A DNA stretch of 64,000 nucleotides from positions 124,001 to 188,000 of the forward strand of contig NZ_JOHY01000008.1 of assembly GCF_000721495.1 (NCBI RefSeq), read 5' to 3'. Origin of the DNA: Streptomyces sp. NRRL F-5123. Its GTDB lineage: Bacteria; Actinomycetota; Actinomycetes; Streptomycetales; Streptomycetaceae. The position numbers and the translations under genes are program-made. Shown here in pieces: positions 30,358-39,618 of the stretch (position 1 is the first letter of the stretch; each line of letters opens with the position of its first letter). The notes under the pieces are model-generated. The model worked only from the letters and a program-made list of their open reading frames with translations. It did no database searches and was not told where the DNA came from.

Positions 30358-30648
30358 CTACTCCGCGTCGGGCCCGTACACCTCGACCCGGTCCGCCACC
30401 CGCCGCACGTGGATGCAGTCGCCGGGACACTCCTTGGCGGAATCCACCACGTCCCGCAGCAGCGGCAGCGGCACGGGTACGGTGGCCCCAGGGGTCTGGA
30501 CCAGCTCGTCGTCCGCGTCCTTGACGTAGGCCAGACCGTCGATGTCCAGCTCGAACACGTCGGGCGCGTACTGCACGCAGATCCCGTCGCCCGTGCACAG
30601 ATCCTGGTCGATCCAGACCTCGAGCGCCTCGGCCGTCTCGTTGCTCAC
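30358..30648 (-). CDS. Small ferredoxin, probably 3Fe-4S
   Basis: 96 residues. Cys18 and Cys24 in DLCTGDGICVQY are separated by five residues with Gly/Asp at the position of the missing central Cys, and Cys74 precedes Pro in AKECPGD; Cys78 is an extra cysteine. This is the pattern of actinobacterial 3Fe-4S ferredoxins that pass electrons to cytochromes P450 or similar enzymes, except that this one has a long acidic insert. It is divergent from the proteasome ATPase gene. No partner oxidoreductase is nearby. Confidence 0.88.
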   Translation of the reverse strand: MSNETAEALEVWIDQDLCTGDGICVQYAPDVFELDIDGLAYVKDADDELVQTPGATVPVPLPLLRDVVDSAKECPGDCIHVRRVADRVEVYGPDAE

Positions 30649-30823
30649 GGAAACTCATCCCTGCCGTTGGTCGTTCAGGAAGCAACCGGCCCATCCGGCT
30701 GTTGACCGAATCGACGATACAACCGGCTGCTTTCCGGGCGCGCTCGGTGGGTATCTCAGTGGCGGAGGGACGTGCGCAAGGGTGAAGATCGGACACACCG
30801 CGATCGTCTTTGTGATCTAGGGG

Positions 30824-30851
30824 TTTCAACCCCCACCAGCCCAGGTAGGGT
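30824..30851 (+). promoter_or_regulatory. Candidate promoter of the proteasome ATPase gene
   Basis: TTTCAA at 30824-30829 and TAGGGT at 30846-30851 are spaced by 16 nt. The predicted transcript begins about 30 nt before the GTG with a short TGGA-AACG-TCCA hairpin. A GGGG...CCCC hairpin overlaps the -35 side. Confidence 0.5.
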
Positions 30852-30889
30852 CTGGAAACGTCCAGCTCCCCTTGGAGGAGGTGAGGACC

Positions 30890-32656
30890 GTGGCGGCCCA
30901 CGACGACGACATCAACCGTGGCGGCCGACCCGCTCGGGGTTCGGAAGAACCCATGAGCCAGGTCGCCTTTCTTGAGCAGGAGATCGCCGTCCTGCGACGC
31001 AAGCTCGCCGACTCTCCGCGGCACACGAGGATTCTCGAGGAGCGGATCGTCGAGCTGCAGACCAACCTGTCCGGCGTGTCCGCGCAGAACGAACGCCTGG
31101 CAGGCACCCTCCGCGAGGCCCGCGACCAGATCGTGGCCCTCAAGGAAGAAGTCGACCGGCTCGCGCAGCCGCCGGCCGGCTTCGGCGTCTACCTGCAGGC
31201 CAACGACGACGGCACGGCGGACATCTTCACCGGCGGGCGCAAGCTCCGGGTGAACGTCAGCCCGTCCGTCGACCTCGACGAGCTCAGGCGCGGCCAGGAA
31301 CTGCTCCTCAACGAGGCGCTCAACGTGGTCGAGGCCATGGAATTCGAGCGCATCGGCGACATCGTCACCCTCAAGGAGATCCTGGAGGACGGCGAGCGCG
31401 CCCTGGTCATCGGCCACACCGACGAGGAGCGCGTGGTCCGGCTCGCCGAACCGCTGCTCGACGGCACCCTGCGCACCGGCGACGCCCTGCTGCTCGAACC
31501 CCGCTCCGGCTACGTGTACGAGCGCGTGCCCAAGAGCGAGGTCGAGGAGCTGGTGCTCGAAGAGGTCCCCGACATCGACTACCGTCAGATCGGCGGCCTC
31601 GGCAACCAGATCGAGCAGATCCGCGACGCCGTGGAGCTGCCCTACCTGCACGCCGACCTGTTCAAGGAGTACGAACTGCGCCCGCCCAAGGGCGTACTGC
31701 TCTACGGCCCCCCCGGCTGCGGCAAGACGCTCATCGCCAAGGCCGTGGCCAACTCGCTGGCCAAGAAGGTCGCCGAGGTCACCGGCCAGCCGCAGGGCAA
31801 GAGCTACTTCCTGAACATCAAGGGCCCCGAGCTCCTGAACAAGTACGTCGGCGAGACCGAGCGGCAGATCCGCCTGGTCTTCCAGCGTGCCCGGGAAAAG
31901 GCGAGCGAGGGCACCCCCGTCATCGTCTTCTTCGACGAGATGGAGTCGCTCTTCCGCACCCGCGGCAGCGGCGTCAGCTCCGACGTGGAGAACACGATCG
32001 TCCCCCAGCTGCTCGCCGAGATCGACGGCGTCGAGGGCCTGGAGAACGTCATCGTGATCGGCGCCTCCAACCGCGAGGACATGATCGACCCGGCCATCCT
32101 GCGCCCCGGCCGGCTGGACGTGAAGATCAAGATCGAGCGTCCGGACGCCGAGGCGGCCAAGGACATCTTCTCGAAGTACCTGGTGGACACCCTCCCGCTG
32201 CACGGCGACGACCTCGCCGAGCACGGCGGGTCGCCCGCTGCCACCGTCGACGCGATGATCCAGTCGGTCGTCGAGCGGATGTACTCCGAGACCGAGGAGA
32301 ACCGCTTCCTGGAGGTCACCTACGCCAACGGTGACAAGGAGGTCCTGTTCTTCAAGGACTTCAACTCCGGCGCCATGATCCAGAACATCGTGGACCGGGC
32401 CAAGAAGATGGCGATCAAGGCCTTCCTCGACCACGAGCAGCGCGGCATGCGGGTCTCCCACCTGCTCGCCGCCTGCGTGGACGAGTTCAAGGAGAACGAG
32501 GACCTGCCCAACACCACCAACCCCGACGACTGGGCCCGCATCTCCGGCAAGAAGGGCGAGCGGATCGTGTTCATCCGCACCCTGGTGACCGGAAAGCAGG
32601 GCGCGGACACCGGACGATCCATCGACACCGTGGCGAATACCGGACAGTATCTGTAG
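30890..32656 (+). CDS. arc: Proteasome-associated AAA ATPase (ARC/Mpa)
   Basis: 588 residues. It has an N-terminal coiled coil (residues about 15-85) that binds Pup, then two OB-fold domains to about residue 230. The AAA domain follows, with Walker A GPPGCGKT, Walker [11 protein letters not shown] and a sensor in [11 protein letters not shown]. The last residues are GQYL, the C-terminal gate-opening motif that docks in the proteasome alpha ring. The GTG at 30890 follows a strong GGAGGAGG site; a TTG at 30872 lies inside that site and is rejected. It unfolds pupylated proteins and feeds them to PrcAB. Confidence 0.97.
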   Translation: MAAHDDDINRGGRPARGSEEPMSQVAFLEQEIAVLRRKLADSPRHTRILEERIVELQTNLSGVSAQNERLAGTLREARDQIVALKEEVDRLAQPPAGFGVYLQANDDGTADIFTGGRKLRVNVSPSVDLDELRRGQELLLNEALNVVEAMEFERIGDIVTLKEILEDGERALVIGHTDEERVVRLAEPLLDGTLRTGDALLLEPRSGYVYERVPKSEVEELVLEEVPDIDYRQIGGLGNQIEQIRDAVELPYLHADLFKEYELRPPKGVLLYGPPGCGKTLIAKAVANSLAKKVAEVTGQPQGKSYFLNIKGPELLNKYVGETERQIRLVFQRAREKASEGTPVIVFFDEMESLFRTRGSGVSSDVENTIVPQLLAEIDGVEGLENVIVIGASNREDMIDPAILRPGRLDVKIKIERPDAEAAKDIFSKYLVDTLPLHGDDLAEHGGSPAATVDAMIQSVVERMYSETEENRFLEVTYANGDKEVLFFKDFNSGAMIQNIVDRAKKMAIKAFLDHEQRGMRVSHLLAACVDEFKENEDLPNTTNPDDWARISGKKGERIVFIRTLVTGKQGADTGRSIDTVANTGQYL

Positions 32657-32666
32657 GCATTACCCT

Positions 32667-32703
32667 CCGGCTGCGGGTCCCCACAGCGGGCACCCGCAGC
32701 CGG
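32667..32703. terminator. 12-bp hairpin between arc and dop
   Basis: CCGGCTGCGGGT (32667-32678) pairs with ACCCGCAGCCGG (32692-32703) around a 13-nt loop, beginning 11 nt after the arc stop. A second small hairpin (about 32714-32731) follows. It probably attenuates read-through into dop. Confidence 0.6.
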
Positions 32704-32751
32704 TGTGTGTTTCCCGGCCCGCACGGGCCGGGGCCGGGCAAGGAGGGCCGC

Positions 32752-34263
32752 ATGACCGTACGGCGAGTAATGGGCATCGAGACGGAGTACGGGATCTCCG
32801 TCCCCGGCCACCCCAATGCCAATGCCATGCTCACCTCGTCCCAGATCGTCAACGCGTACGCGGCAGCCATGCACCGCGCGCGCCGCGCCCGCTGGGACTT
32901 CGAGGAGGAGAACCCGCTGCGGGACGCCCGCGGCTTCGACCTCGCCCGGGACGCCGCGGACACCAGCCAGCTGACCGACGAGGACATCGGCCTGGCCAAC
33001 GTCATCCTCACCAACGGCGCCCGGCTCTACGTCGACCACGCCCACCCCGAGTACTCGTCCCCCGAGATCACCAACCCGCGCGACGCGGTGCTGTGGGACA
33101 AGGCCGGCGAGCGCATCATGGCCGAGGCCGCGCAGCGCGCCGCCCAGCTGCCCGGCGCCCAGCCGATCCACCTCTACAAGAACAACACGGACAACAAGGG
33201 CGCCTCCTACGGCACCCACGAGAACTACCTCATGCGGCGCGAGACGCCGTTCTCGGACATCGTCCGGCACCTCACCCCCTTCTTCGTCTCCCGCCAGGTC
33301 GTCACCGGCGCCGGCCGGGTCGGCATCGGACAGGACGGCCAGGGCCACGGCTTCCAGCTCAGCCAGCGCGCGGACTACTTCGAGGTCGAGGTCGGCCTGG
33401 AGACGACACTCAAACGGCCCATCATCAACACCCGCGACGAACCGCACTCCGACGCCGAGAAATACCGCCGGCTGCATGTGATCATCGGCGACGCGAACCT
33501 CTCGGAGATCTCCACCTACCTCAAGCTCGGCACCACCGCCCTGGTGCTCTCGATGATCGAGGACGGCTTCATCAAGGTCGACCTGGCCGTCGACCAGCCC
33601 GTCCGCACCCTGCACGAGGTCTCCCACGACCCCGGCCTGCGCCAGCTCGTCACACTGCGCAACGGCCGGACACTCACCGCGGTGCAGCTCCAGATGGAGT
33701 ACTACGAGCTGGCCCGCAAATACACCGAGGAGCGGTACGGCACCGACGCCGACCCGCAGACCAAGGACGTGCTGGCCCGCTGGGAGGACGTGCTCAACCG
33801 GCTGGAGAGCGACCCGATGAGCCTGTCGCGCGAGCTGGACTGGGTCGCCAAGCTCGAGGTCCTGGAGGGCTACCGGCGCCGCGACGGCCTCGGCTGGGAC
33901 GCCGCCCGGCTCCAGCTCGTCGACCTCCAGTACGCCGACGTACGCCCCGACAAGGGCCTCTACAACCGCCTGGTCGCCCGCGGGCGCATCCAGCGGCTGC
34001 TGGACGAGCAGGAGACCGTCCGCGCCGTCACCAAGCCGCCGGAGGACACCCGGGCGTACTTCCGCGGCCGCTGCCTGGAGCAGTACGCCGACGACGTCGC
34101 CGCCGCGTCCTGGGACTCGGTCATCTTCGACCTCCCCGGCCGCGACTCCCTGCAGCGCGTCCCCACCCTGGAGCCGCTGCGCGGCACCCGCAAGCACGTC
34201 AAGGAACTCCTGGACCGCTGCCGTACGGCCGAGGACCTGGTCCGCATCCTGTCCGGCGGCTGA
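32752..34263 (+). CDS. dop: Pup deamidase/depupylase
   Basis: 503 residues, the usual Dop length. The start [19 protein letters not shown] carries the Mg/ATP-binding Glu of the carboxylate-amine ligase fold. Other shared motifs are [27 protein letters not shown] and IINTRDEPH. It is longer than PafA mainly because of the Dop-loop insert after residue 35. It deamidates the C-terminal Gln of Pup to Glu and also removes Pup from substrates. The ATG at 32752 has AAGGAGG 5 nt upstream. Confidence 0.97.
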   Translation: MTVRRVMGIETEYGISVPGHPNANAMLTSSQIVNAYAAAMHRARRARWDFEEENPLRDARGFDLARDAADTSQLTDEDIGLANVILTNGARLYVDHAHPEYSSPEITNPRDAVLWDKAGERIMAEAAQRAAQLPGAQPIHLYKNNTDNKGASYGTHENYLMRRETPFSDIVRHLTPFFVSRQVVTGAGRVGIGQDGQGHGFQLSQRADYFEVEVGLETTLKRPIINTRDEPHSDAEKYRRLHVIIGDANLSEISTYLKLGTTALVLSMIEDGFIKVDLAVDQPVRTLHEVSHDPGLRQLVTLRNGRTLTAVQLQMEYYELARKYTEERYGTDADPQTKDVLARWEDVLNRLESDPMSLSRELDWVAKLEVLEGYRRRDGLGWDAARLQLVDLQYADVRPDKGLYNRLVARGRIQRLLDEQETVRAVTKPPEDTRAYFRGRCLEQYADDVAAASWDSVIFDLPGRDSLQRVPTLEPLRGTRKHVKELLDRCRTAEDLVRILSGG

Positions 34264-34412
34264 TCCCCGGCGAGTCCCGGGGGTCCCGCTCCCGGGGCTC
34301 CCGGTGACCGATCTCCGGCGGCCGAAGGACGGCTGAAACGGGTCAGAACCGGGAATCAACGGGGTAGCACTCGGACGTTGACTAATCGAGAGCCAAGATC
34401 AGGGCCTCCTTG

Positions 34413-34418
34413 TAGGGT
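34413..34418 (+). promoter_or_regulatory. Candidate -10 element for pup
   Basis: TAGGGT lies 40 nt before the pup ATG. No convincing -35 is at the right spacing; a TTGACT at 34378-34383 is too far (29 nt). Confidence 0.4.
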
Positions 34419-34457
34419 CGGATCTTGCAGGGCACGCAACCGAGCGGGGTGAGGGAC

Positions 34458-34676
34458 ATGGCAACCAAGGACACCGACGGCGGGCAGCAGAAGGCAACGC
34501 GTTCCACGGACGAGGTCGAGGAGGTCCAGGAGGACACCAAGTCCGCCGATGACCTCAAGGAACGCCACGAGAAGCTCTCCAACGACGTGGACTCCGTCCT
34601 CGACGAGATCGACGACGTCCTCGAGGAGAACGCCGAGGATTTCGTGCGGTCCTTCGTTCAGAAGGGTGGACAGTAA
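34458..34676 (+). CDS. pup: Prokaryotic ubiquitin-like protein Pup
   Basis: 72 residues, highly charged and without a hydrophobic core. The central helix-forming region (ADDLKERHEKLSNDVDSVLD) is the part that docks into the ARC coiled coil. The protein ends FVQKGGQ; the terminal Gln must be turned to Glu by Dop before PafA can attach it to lysines. A TAGGGT -10-like box at 34413-34418 gives it a likely own promoter, and GAGGG precedes the ATG. The endonuclease-like gene follows after 8 bp. Confidence 0.97.
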   Translation: MATKDTDGGQQKATRSTDEVEEVQEDTKSADDLKERHEKLSNDVDSVLDEIDDVLEENAEDFVRSFVQKGGQ

Positions 34677-34684
34677 TCACGGAT

Positions 34685-35272
34685 GTGAACGAGGGTTCCA
34701 AGCGGTGCCCTCACTGCCGACAAGAGCTGCCCTTCACCGCCTTCGCACGGAACAGAAGCACACGTGACGGCTTCCAGGTCCACTGCCGTGAGTGTGCTTC
34801 TGCCTATCACCAGGAGCGGCAGTTGGCGCGCGGCTTCCGCGTGCGCCCGCGCGTCCCGGTGGCCGAAGGCCACAAGTTCTGTCGGCGCTGCAACACGGCG
34901 AAACCGTTCGAGGAGTGGGACCGCAACAGGTCGGCTTCCGACGGCTTCTCCACGCGCTGCAAGGCGTGCCGGGTGGTGGAGAGCAGGGCAAGCCACCTGA
35001 GGCGCCGGTACGGCATCACCGAGACCGACCGGGAGGCGATGGTCGCCTCGCAGATGGGGCTGTGCGTGATCTGCCTCGCCGCGCCCCCGATCCATGTGGA
35101 TCACTGCCACGAAACGGGTAGGGTCCGGGGCGTACTGTGCTTCAACTGCAATTCCGCCATCGGCAAGTTGGGTGACGATCCCGGCACATTGCGGCGGGCT
35201 ATCGCTTACTTGGAGGGAAACGCGTGGAAGCCAATTCTCGTAGCACCGGGCGTCTACCAGCTGCCTTCCTGA
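34685..35272 (+). CDS. HNH/endonuclease VII-like zinc protein inside the proteasome operon
   Basis: 195 residues from a GTG at 34685. The N-terminal half is an internal duplication of a module of about 45 residues: CPHC...[11 protein letters not shown]...CREC, then CRRC...[11 protein letters not shown]...CKAC. The C-terminal half is a recombination-endonuclease-VII-type HNH domain: [28 protein letters not shown]. The metal cysteines and the HVDH catalytic histidines are intact, so nuclease activity is plausible. It lies between pup and prcB, and its last 49 bases overlap the prcB start, so translation is linked. Its role in proteolysis is unknown; a link to DNA damage is speculation. Confidence 0.85.
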   Translation: MNEGSKRCPHCRQELPFTAFARNRSTRDGFQVHCRECASAYHQERQLARGFRVRPRVPVAEGHKFCRRCNTAKPFEEWDRNRSASDGFSTRCKACRVVESRASHLRRRYGITETDREAMVASQMGLCVICLAAPPIHVDHCHETGRVRGVLCFNCNSAIGKLGDDPGTLRRAIAYLEGNAWKPILVAPGVYQLPS

Positions 35273-36069
35273 CGCCCGGCTCGTCGTCCTTCCTGGACTT
35301 CCTGGGGGACCATGCCCCCGGGCTGCTGCCGGGGAACCGGACGGTGCCGCCGATCAAGGGGGCGGTCGAGTTGCCGCACGGGACGACGATCGTGTCCGCG
35401 GTCTTCGACGGCGGTGTCATCCTCGCGGGTGACCGGCGGGCGACGATGGGGAACGTGATCGCGCAGCGCGACATGGAGAAGGTCTTCCCGGCCGACGAGT
35501 ACTCGGCCGTGGGCATCGCGGGCACCGCGGGGCTCGCCGTGGAGATGGTCAAGCTCTTCCAGCTGGAGCTGGAGCACTACGAGAAGATCGAAGGGGCCAC
35601 GCTCTCCCTGGAGGGCAAGGCCAACCGGCTGTCCACGATGATCCGCGGCAATCTGAGCATGGCGCTCCAGGGCCTCGCCGTCGTCCCGATCTTCGCCGGC
35701 TACGACACCGACCGTGGCAGGGGCCGCATCTTCTCCTACGACGTCACCGGCGGCCGCAGCGAGGAGCTGGGCTTCGCGGCCACCGGCTCCGGTTCGGTGT
35801 ACGCCCGCGGCACGCTCAAGAAGCTCTACCGCAGCGACCTGACGGAACGCCAGATGGCCACCGCCGTCGTCCAGGCGATCTACGACGCGGCGGACGAGGA
35901 CTCGGCGACCGGCGGTCCCGACCTGACCCGGCGCATCTTCCCGATCATCACGGTGATGACGGACGAGGGCTTCCGGCTGCTGCCGGACTCCGAGGTCGGC
36001 GCGATCGCCCGCGAGGTGGTCGACGCGCGCCAGGAGCGCCCCGACGGCCCCCAGGCACCGGTGCTGTGA
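35224..36069 (+). CDS. prcB: Proteasome beta subunit
   Basis: 281 residues. A 53-residue propeptide ends VELPHG and is cleaved before Thr54, which starts [19 protein letters not shown] and is the catalytic N-terminal threonine of the mature enzyme. Asp and Lys of the active site fall in the AGDRRAT and MEKVF stretches. The GTG at 35224 lies inside the end of the HNH gene in another frame. It forms the two inner rings of the 20S core with PrcA and is fed by ARC. Confidence 0.97.
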   Translation: MEANSRSTGRLPAAFLTPGSSSFLDFLGDHAPGLLPGNRTVPPIKGAVELPHGTTIVSAVFDGGVILAGDRRATMGNVIAQRDMEKVFPADEYSAVGIAGTAGLAVEMVKLFQLELEHYEKIEGATLSLEGKANRLSTMIRGNLSMALQGLAVVPIFAGYDTDRGRGRIFSYDVTGGRSEELGFAATGSGSVYARGTLKKLYRSDLTERQMATAVVQAIYDAADEDSATGGPDLTRRIFPIITVMTDEGFRLLPDSEVGAIAREVVDARQERPDGPQAPVL

Positions 36070-36134
36070 CCGCGAGTCAGCCGACGTCCCTCCGCGCGCT
36101 CCCAGCGCCGACCGCAGAAAGGCACGGTTAGCCG

Positions 36135-36920
36135 GTGTCCACGCCCTTTTACGTCTCACCCCAGCAGGCCATGGCGGACCGCGCCGAATACGCCCGCAAG
36201 GGCATCGCGCGCGGCCGCAGCGTGGTGGTGCTGCAGTACACCGACGGCATCGTCTTCGTCGCTGAGAACCCGTCCCGCGCACTGCACAAGGTCAGCGAGA
36301 TCTACGACCGGATCGCCTTCGCGGCGGTCGGCAAGTACAACGAGTTCGAGAACCTGCGGCTCGGCGGCGTCCGCTACGCCGATCTGCGCGGCTACACCTA
36401 CGACCGGGCCGATGTGACGGCCCGGGGCCTCGCCAACGTCTACGCCCAGACGCTCGGCACGATCTTCTCCAGCGTCGGCGAGAAGCCCTACGAGGTGGAG
36501 CTGATCGTCGCGGAGGTCGGTGCCGCGCCCGAGGACGACCAGATCTACCGGCTCCCGCACGACGGCTCGATCGTCGACGAGCACGGGGCCGTCGCGGTCG
36601 GCGGCAATTCCGACCAGATCGGCAGCTACCTCGACCAGCGGCACCGCGACGGCATGAGCCTCGCGGAGGCGCTGGCGCTGGCCGTCGACTCGCTCAAGCG
36701 CGACACGAACGGCAGCGACCGGCAGATCACCGCGGAGCAGCTGGAGGTCGCGGTCCTGGACCGCACGCGGCCGCAGCAGCGGAAGTTCAAGCGCATCCTC
36801 GGGCCGCAGCTGGCCCGCCTGCTCGACGGCGCGTCCACGTCCTCGGCGGAGTCCGAGCCCGACTCCGAGTCCGAGCCCGACTCCCCGTCCGGCGAGGAGG
36901 AGCCGCCGCCCACCGCGTAG
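36135..36920 (+). CDS. prcA: Proteasome alpha subunit
   Basis: 261 residues. The N-terminus [20 protein letters not shown] forms the gate and H0 helix of the alpha ring. [20 protein letters not shown] and the following strands are the proteasome fold without a catalytic Thr. The last 30 residues are an acidic Ser/Glu/Asp/Pro tail ([19 protein letters not shown]), probably disordered. The GTG at 36135 has AGAAAGG upstream. It forms the outer rings that bind the QYL tail of ARC. Confidence 0.97.
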   Translation: MSTPFYVSPQQAMADRAEYARKGIARGRSVVVLQYTDGIVFVAENPSRALHKVSEIYDRIAFAAVGKYNEFENLRLGGVRYADLRGYTYDRADVTARGLANVYAQTLGTIFSSVGEKPYEVELIVAEVGAAPEDDQIYRLPHDGSIVDEHGAVAVGGNSDQIGSYLDQRHRDGMSLAEALALAVDSLKRDTNGSDRQITAEQLEVAVLDRTRPQQRKFKRILGPQLARLLDGASTSSAESEPDSESEPDSPSGEEEPPPTA

Positions 36921-36988
36921 GCGTGCTCCCCGGTTCGTGCCCTCCTCCGCAGCTTCTCGCGGGGGAGGGCGAGTCCGTTCCGGGGCTG

Positions 36989-38257
36989 TCACGGAGCGGG
37001 CGGTGCGGAGGAGGCGCGGGGGACGAGGGTGAGGGGGAGTTCCACCGCGGGGGCGGGGCGGCCCGCGAGGACGGCGAGCAGCGCGCGCATGCCGTGTTCG
37101 CCGATCCCTTCGGCGGGCAGTCGCACCGTCGTGAGTTCGGGGTCCAGCGCCCGCGCGAGCGACAGGTCGTCGAAGCCGGTCACGGACACGTCGGCGGGTA
37201 CGGACAGGCCCAGCGTGCGGGCGCCCTTGCAGGCCCCGGCGGCGAGGATGTCGTCGTCGCACAGCAGCGCGGTGGGGCGCGGTCCGGGTGCGGTGAGGGC
37301 GCGTACCGCCGCCTCGCGCGCGGCGTCGACGCCGAGGGCGGACCGGTGCCGTACGGGCGCGGGGGCGCCGGCGGCGGCGAGTTCCGCGGTGACGGCGTGC
37401 GCGCGGGCGCGGAAGGTCCAGGTGTCGACGTCCGCCGCGATGTGGGCGATCCGGTGGTGGCCGAGGGCGAGCAGGTGCCGGACGACCTGGCGGATGCCGT
37501 CGGTGACGGCGAGGTTGACGGTGGGCGGTCCGCCGGGCACGTCGGGGTCGCTGTCGAGCATGACGAGCGGGAGCCCGCCGTCGCCGATGGCCGTGAGGGC
37601 GTCGGCGGCCATGGAGGAGGCGATGACGCCGTCGATCGCGGTGCGCGCGGAGCCGAAGGGGTCGCGGGCGGGGCCGATGCCGGCGGGGGAGGGGTAGAGC
37701 ACGACGCCGAAGCCGTTGTCGGCGGCGACGCGGGCGGCGCCGGTGTAGACCCGGGCGAAGTATTCGTGGGTGAGGGCGGGGACGACGAGCATGGCGGTCC
37801 TGGTCGCGCCGAGCCGCAGGCTGCGGGCGGCGAGGTTGGGCCGGTAGCCGAGTCGGCGCGCGGCGTCGCGTACGGCCTGCACGGTGCGTTCGGAGACCCG
37901 GCCGTGCCATTTCCCGCCGAGGACGAGGGAGACGGTCGCCTGGGAGACCCCGGCGGTCCGCGCCACGTCCCGCGAGGTGACCCGCGCGTCGGGTCCGGGC
38001 CCGCGGCGCCCGGCGGCGCGGTCCGCGCCCCGGGACCTGCCGGGCCCTGCGGCGGCTCCGCCCTGGTCCCCGTTCCCTGCCCGGCCGCCGGCCGGGTCCG
38101 GTGCGCGGCGGTCCGCGGTCCGCGGTCCGTCCGGCCCGGCGGCCGTACTGCCCGCGTCCCCGCCCGTTCCCCGGCGGTTCCCGGCGCCCTCCCCGCTCCC
38201 GGCGCGGTCGCCGGCCGGGCCCGGGGCGGGGGGTGTCGGGGTGGCGGGATCGTGCAC
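36989..38257 (-). CDS. LacI family transcriptional regulator with long N-terminal extension
   Basis: 422 residues from a GTG at 38257 (GGAG 7 nt upstream); an ATG at 38308 is an alternative. The LacI helix-turn-helix VTSRDVARTAGVSQATVSLVL begins only near residue 92. It is preceded by a low-complexity Gly/Ala/Arg/Pro tract, which is unusual for a family whose reading head is normally at the N-terminus. The sugar-binding-like core follows, with AMLVVPALTHEYFARV, a GVIASSMAAD strand, LLCDDDILAAG and VSVTGFDDLSLARALDPELTTV. It is divergent from an MFS gene, with a GTTA-TACG-TAAC palindrome between them. Confidence 0.87.
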   Translation of the reverse strand: MHDPATPTPPAPGPAGDRAGSGEGAGNRRGTGGDAGSTAAGPDGPRTADRRAPDPAGGRAGNGDQGGAAAGPGRSRGADRAAGRRGPGPDARVTSRDVARTAGVSQATVSLVLGGKWHGRVSERTVQAVRDAARRLGYRPNLAARSLRLGATRTAMLVVPALTHEYFARVYTGAARVAADNGFGVVLYPSPAGIGPARDPFGSARTAIDGVIASSMAADALTAIGDGGLPLVMLDSDPDVPGGPPTVNLAVTDGIRQVVRHLLALGHHRIAHIAADVDTWTFRARAHAVTAELAAAGAPAPVRHRSALGVDAAREAAVRALTAPGPRPTALLCDDDILAAGACKGARTLGLSVPADVSVTGFDDLSLARALDPELTTVRLPAEGIGEHGMRALLAVLAGRPAPAVELPLTLVPRASSAPPAP

Positions 38258-38310
38258 GTGCGGGCTCCGTTCGCGGGGCCGGGCGGATGGACCGGCGGCT
38301 GGCGCCATGG

Positions 38311-38339
38311 TACGTATGAGGGCTGACGTTATACGTAAC
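38311..38339. promoter_or_regulatory. Candidate LacI-type operator between divergent regulator and MFS genes
   Basis: GTTATACGTAAC (38328-38339) has palindromic GTTA/TAAC arms, and TACGTA at 38311-38316 is a second small palindrome. Both lie in the 98-bp divergent gap just before the MFS gene, and they are clearly more A+T-rich than the surroundings. Confidence 0.5.
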
Positions 38340-38355
38340 ACGGGAAGGGGCGGGC

Positions 38356-39609
38356 ATGGGTGGCGCCGGGTACGGGGAGCTGCTGCGGACACCGCACGCG
38401 GCGCGGCTGCTCGGCGGGACGCTGCTGGGGCGGCTGCCGAACGCCATGGCCGCGTTCGCGGTGCTGCTCTTCCTGCGGGACGAGGGCGCGAGCTACGGGC
38501 TCGCGGGCGCCCTGTCGGCGGGGTACGGCTGCGCGGTGGCCGTGGGGCAGCCGCTGCTGGGGCGGGCGGTGGACAAGCGGGGGCAGCCGCGGGTGATGGC
38601 GGGGGCGGCGCTGCTGTCGGCCGCCGGGTTCGGGCTGCTGGCGGCGACGGGGCCGGATCCGCTGCCGCTCGCCGTGGCCGCCGTGGTGCTCGCGGGGGTG
38701 GCGACGCCGCCGCTGGAGGGCGGGCTGCGGGCGCTGTGGCCGGGGGTGCTGGGCGGCAGCCAGGAGCGGGTGCAGCGGGCGTACGCGCTGGACGCGGCCG
38801 CCCAGGAGGTGCTGTTCGTCGTGGGGCCGCTGCTGGTGACGTTGCTGGTGGCGGCGGCGTCGCAGGCCGCCGCCCTGGTGGTGACCGGGCTGCTGGGCGT
38901 GGCGGGCACCCTCGTGGTCGTCACGTCCCCGCCGTCGCGTCGCTGGCGGGCGGCCGGACGGGAGGCGCACTGGCTGGGCGCGCTGCGCTCGCCGCGGCTG
39001 GCGGTGCCGCTGGGCGCCTTCTTCTTCCTCGGCATCGCACTGGGCGCCCTCGCACCGGCCGCGGTCGCGTACGGCGACGCGCACGGTGGCGGCGCCACGG
39101 CCTCGTACGTGCTGGCCGCCAACGGCCTGGGCGCGCTGGCCGGTGGCGTCATGTACGGCTCGCGGGAGTGGCCGGGCACCCCGGAGTTGCGGCTGCGGGT
39201 GCTCGCGATGGCGCTCGCGGGCTGCTACCTGCCGCTGCTGCTCGCGCCGGGCCTGCCCTGGATGCTGCCGCTGGCCGCGCTGTCCGGCTTCTTCCTCGCC
39301 CCTGCCCTGGCCTGCGGCTTCGTGGTCGTCGACCGGCACGCGCCGGCCGGCACGGTGACGGAGGCGTTCTCCTGGGTGGTCACGGCCGTCGGTGTCGGCG
39401 GCGCGCTGGGGACGGCGGCCGCGGGCGCGGCCGCCCAGCAGGGCGGCGCGGCGGCCGGATTCGCCGTGACGGCGGCGGGCTGCGCGGTCGCGACGGCGGT
39501 ACTGCTGGCCACCGGCGGTTTCCTGACGGCGGCAAACCTCGAAACCCGGCCGGAAAAAGATCCAAATCGTGCCGTCGAACCCCGTTTCAGCTCCACGCAT
39601 CAGGCGTAA
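38356..39609 (+). CDS. MFS transporter
   Basis: 417 residues with about twelve membrane helices. LLGRLPNAMAAFAVLLFL is in the first helix and the loop LLGRAVDKRGQPRVM is the MFS motif A after helix 2. The central cytoplasmic loop is near residue 195. Short C-terminal tail. This subfamily is usually annotated as an exporter of unknown substrate. It is divergent from the LacI-type regulator, which is its likely controller. Together the two genes split prcA from pafA. Confidence 0.87.
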   Translation: MGGAGYGELLRTPHAARLLGGTLLGRLPNAMAAFAVLLFLRDEGASYGLAGALSAGYGCAVAVGQPLLGRAVDKRGQPRVMAGAALLSAAGFGLLAATGPDPLPLAVAAVVLAGVATPPLEGGLRALWPGVLGGSQERVQRAYALDAAAQEVLFVVGPLLVTLLVAAASQAAALVVTGLLGVAGTLVVVTSPPSRRWRAAGREAHWLGALRSPRLAVPLGAFFFLGIALGALAPAAVAYGDAHGGGATASYVLAANGLGALAGGVMYGSREWPGTPELRLRVLAMALAGCYLPLLLAPGLPWMLPLAALSGFFLAPALACGFVVVDRHAPAGTVTEAFSWVVTAVGVGGALGTAAAGAAAQQGGAAAGFAVTAAGCAVATAVLLATGGFLTAANLETRPEKDPNRAVEPRFSSTHQA

Positions 39610-39612
39610 TGT
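39607..39612 (+). promoter_or_regulatory. Candidate -10 element for pafA
   Basis: TAATGT overlaps the stop codon of the MFS gene (TAA at 39607-39609) and ends 6 nt before the pafA ATG. It implies a leaderless pafA mRNA with its own promoter. Confidence 0.45.
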
Positions 39613-39618
39613 TCAGAC

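Noticed and set aside
34685..35272. HNH gene as a homing endonuclease or phage remnant
   Set aside because: Its base composition matches its neighbours, it is fitted exactly between pup and prcB with an overlap, and no integrase or phage gene is nearby. I recall a similar gene at this place in other streptomycetes.
38308..38308. ATG at 38308 as the LacI regulator start
   Set aside because: The GTG at 38257 has a better GGAG site; the ATG would add a further low-complexity stretch and approach the operator. It stays possible.
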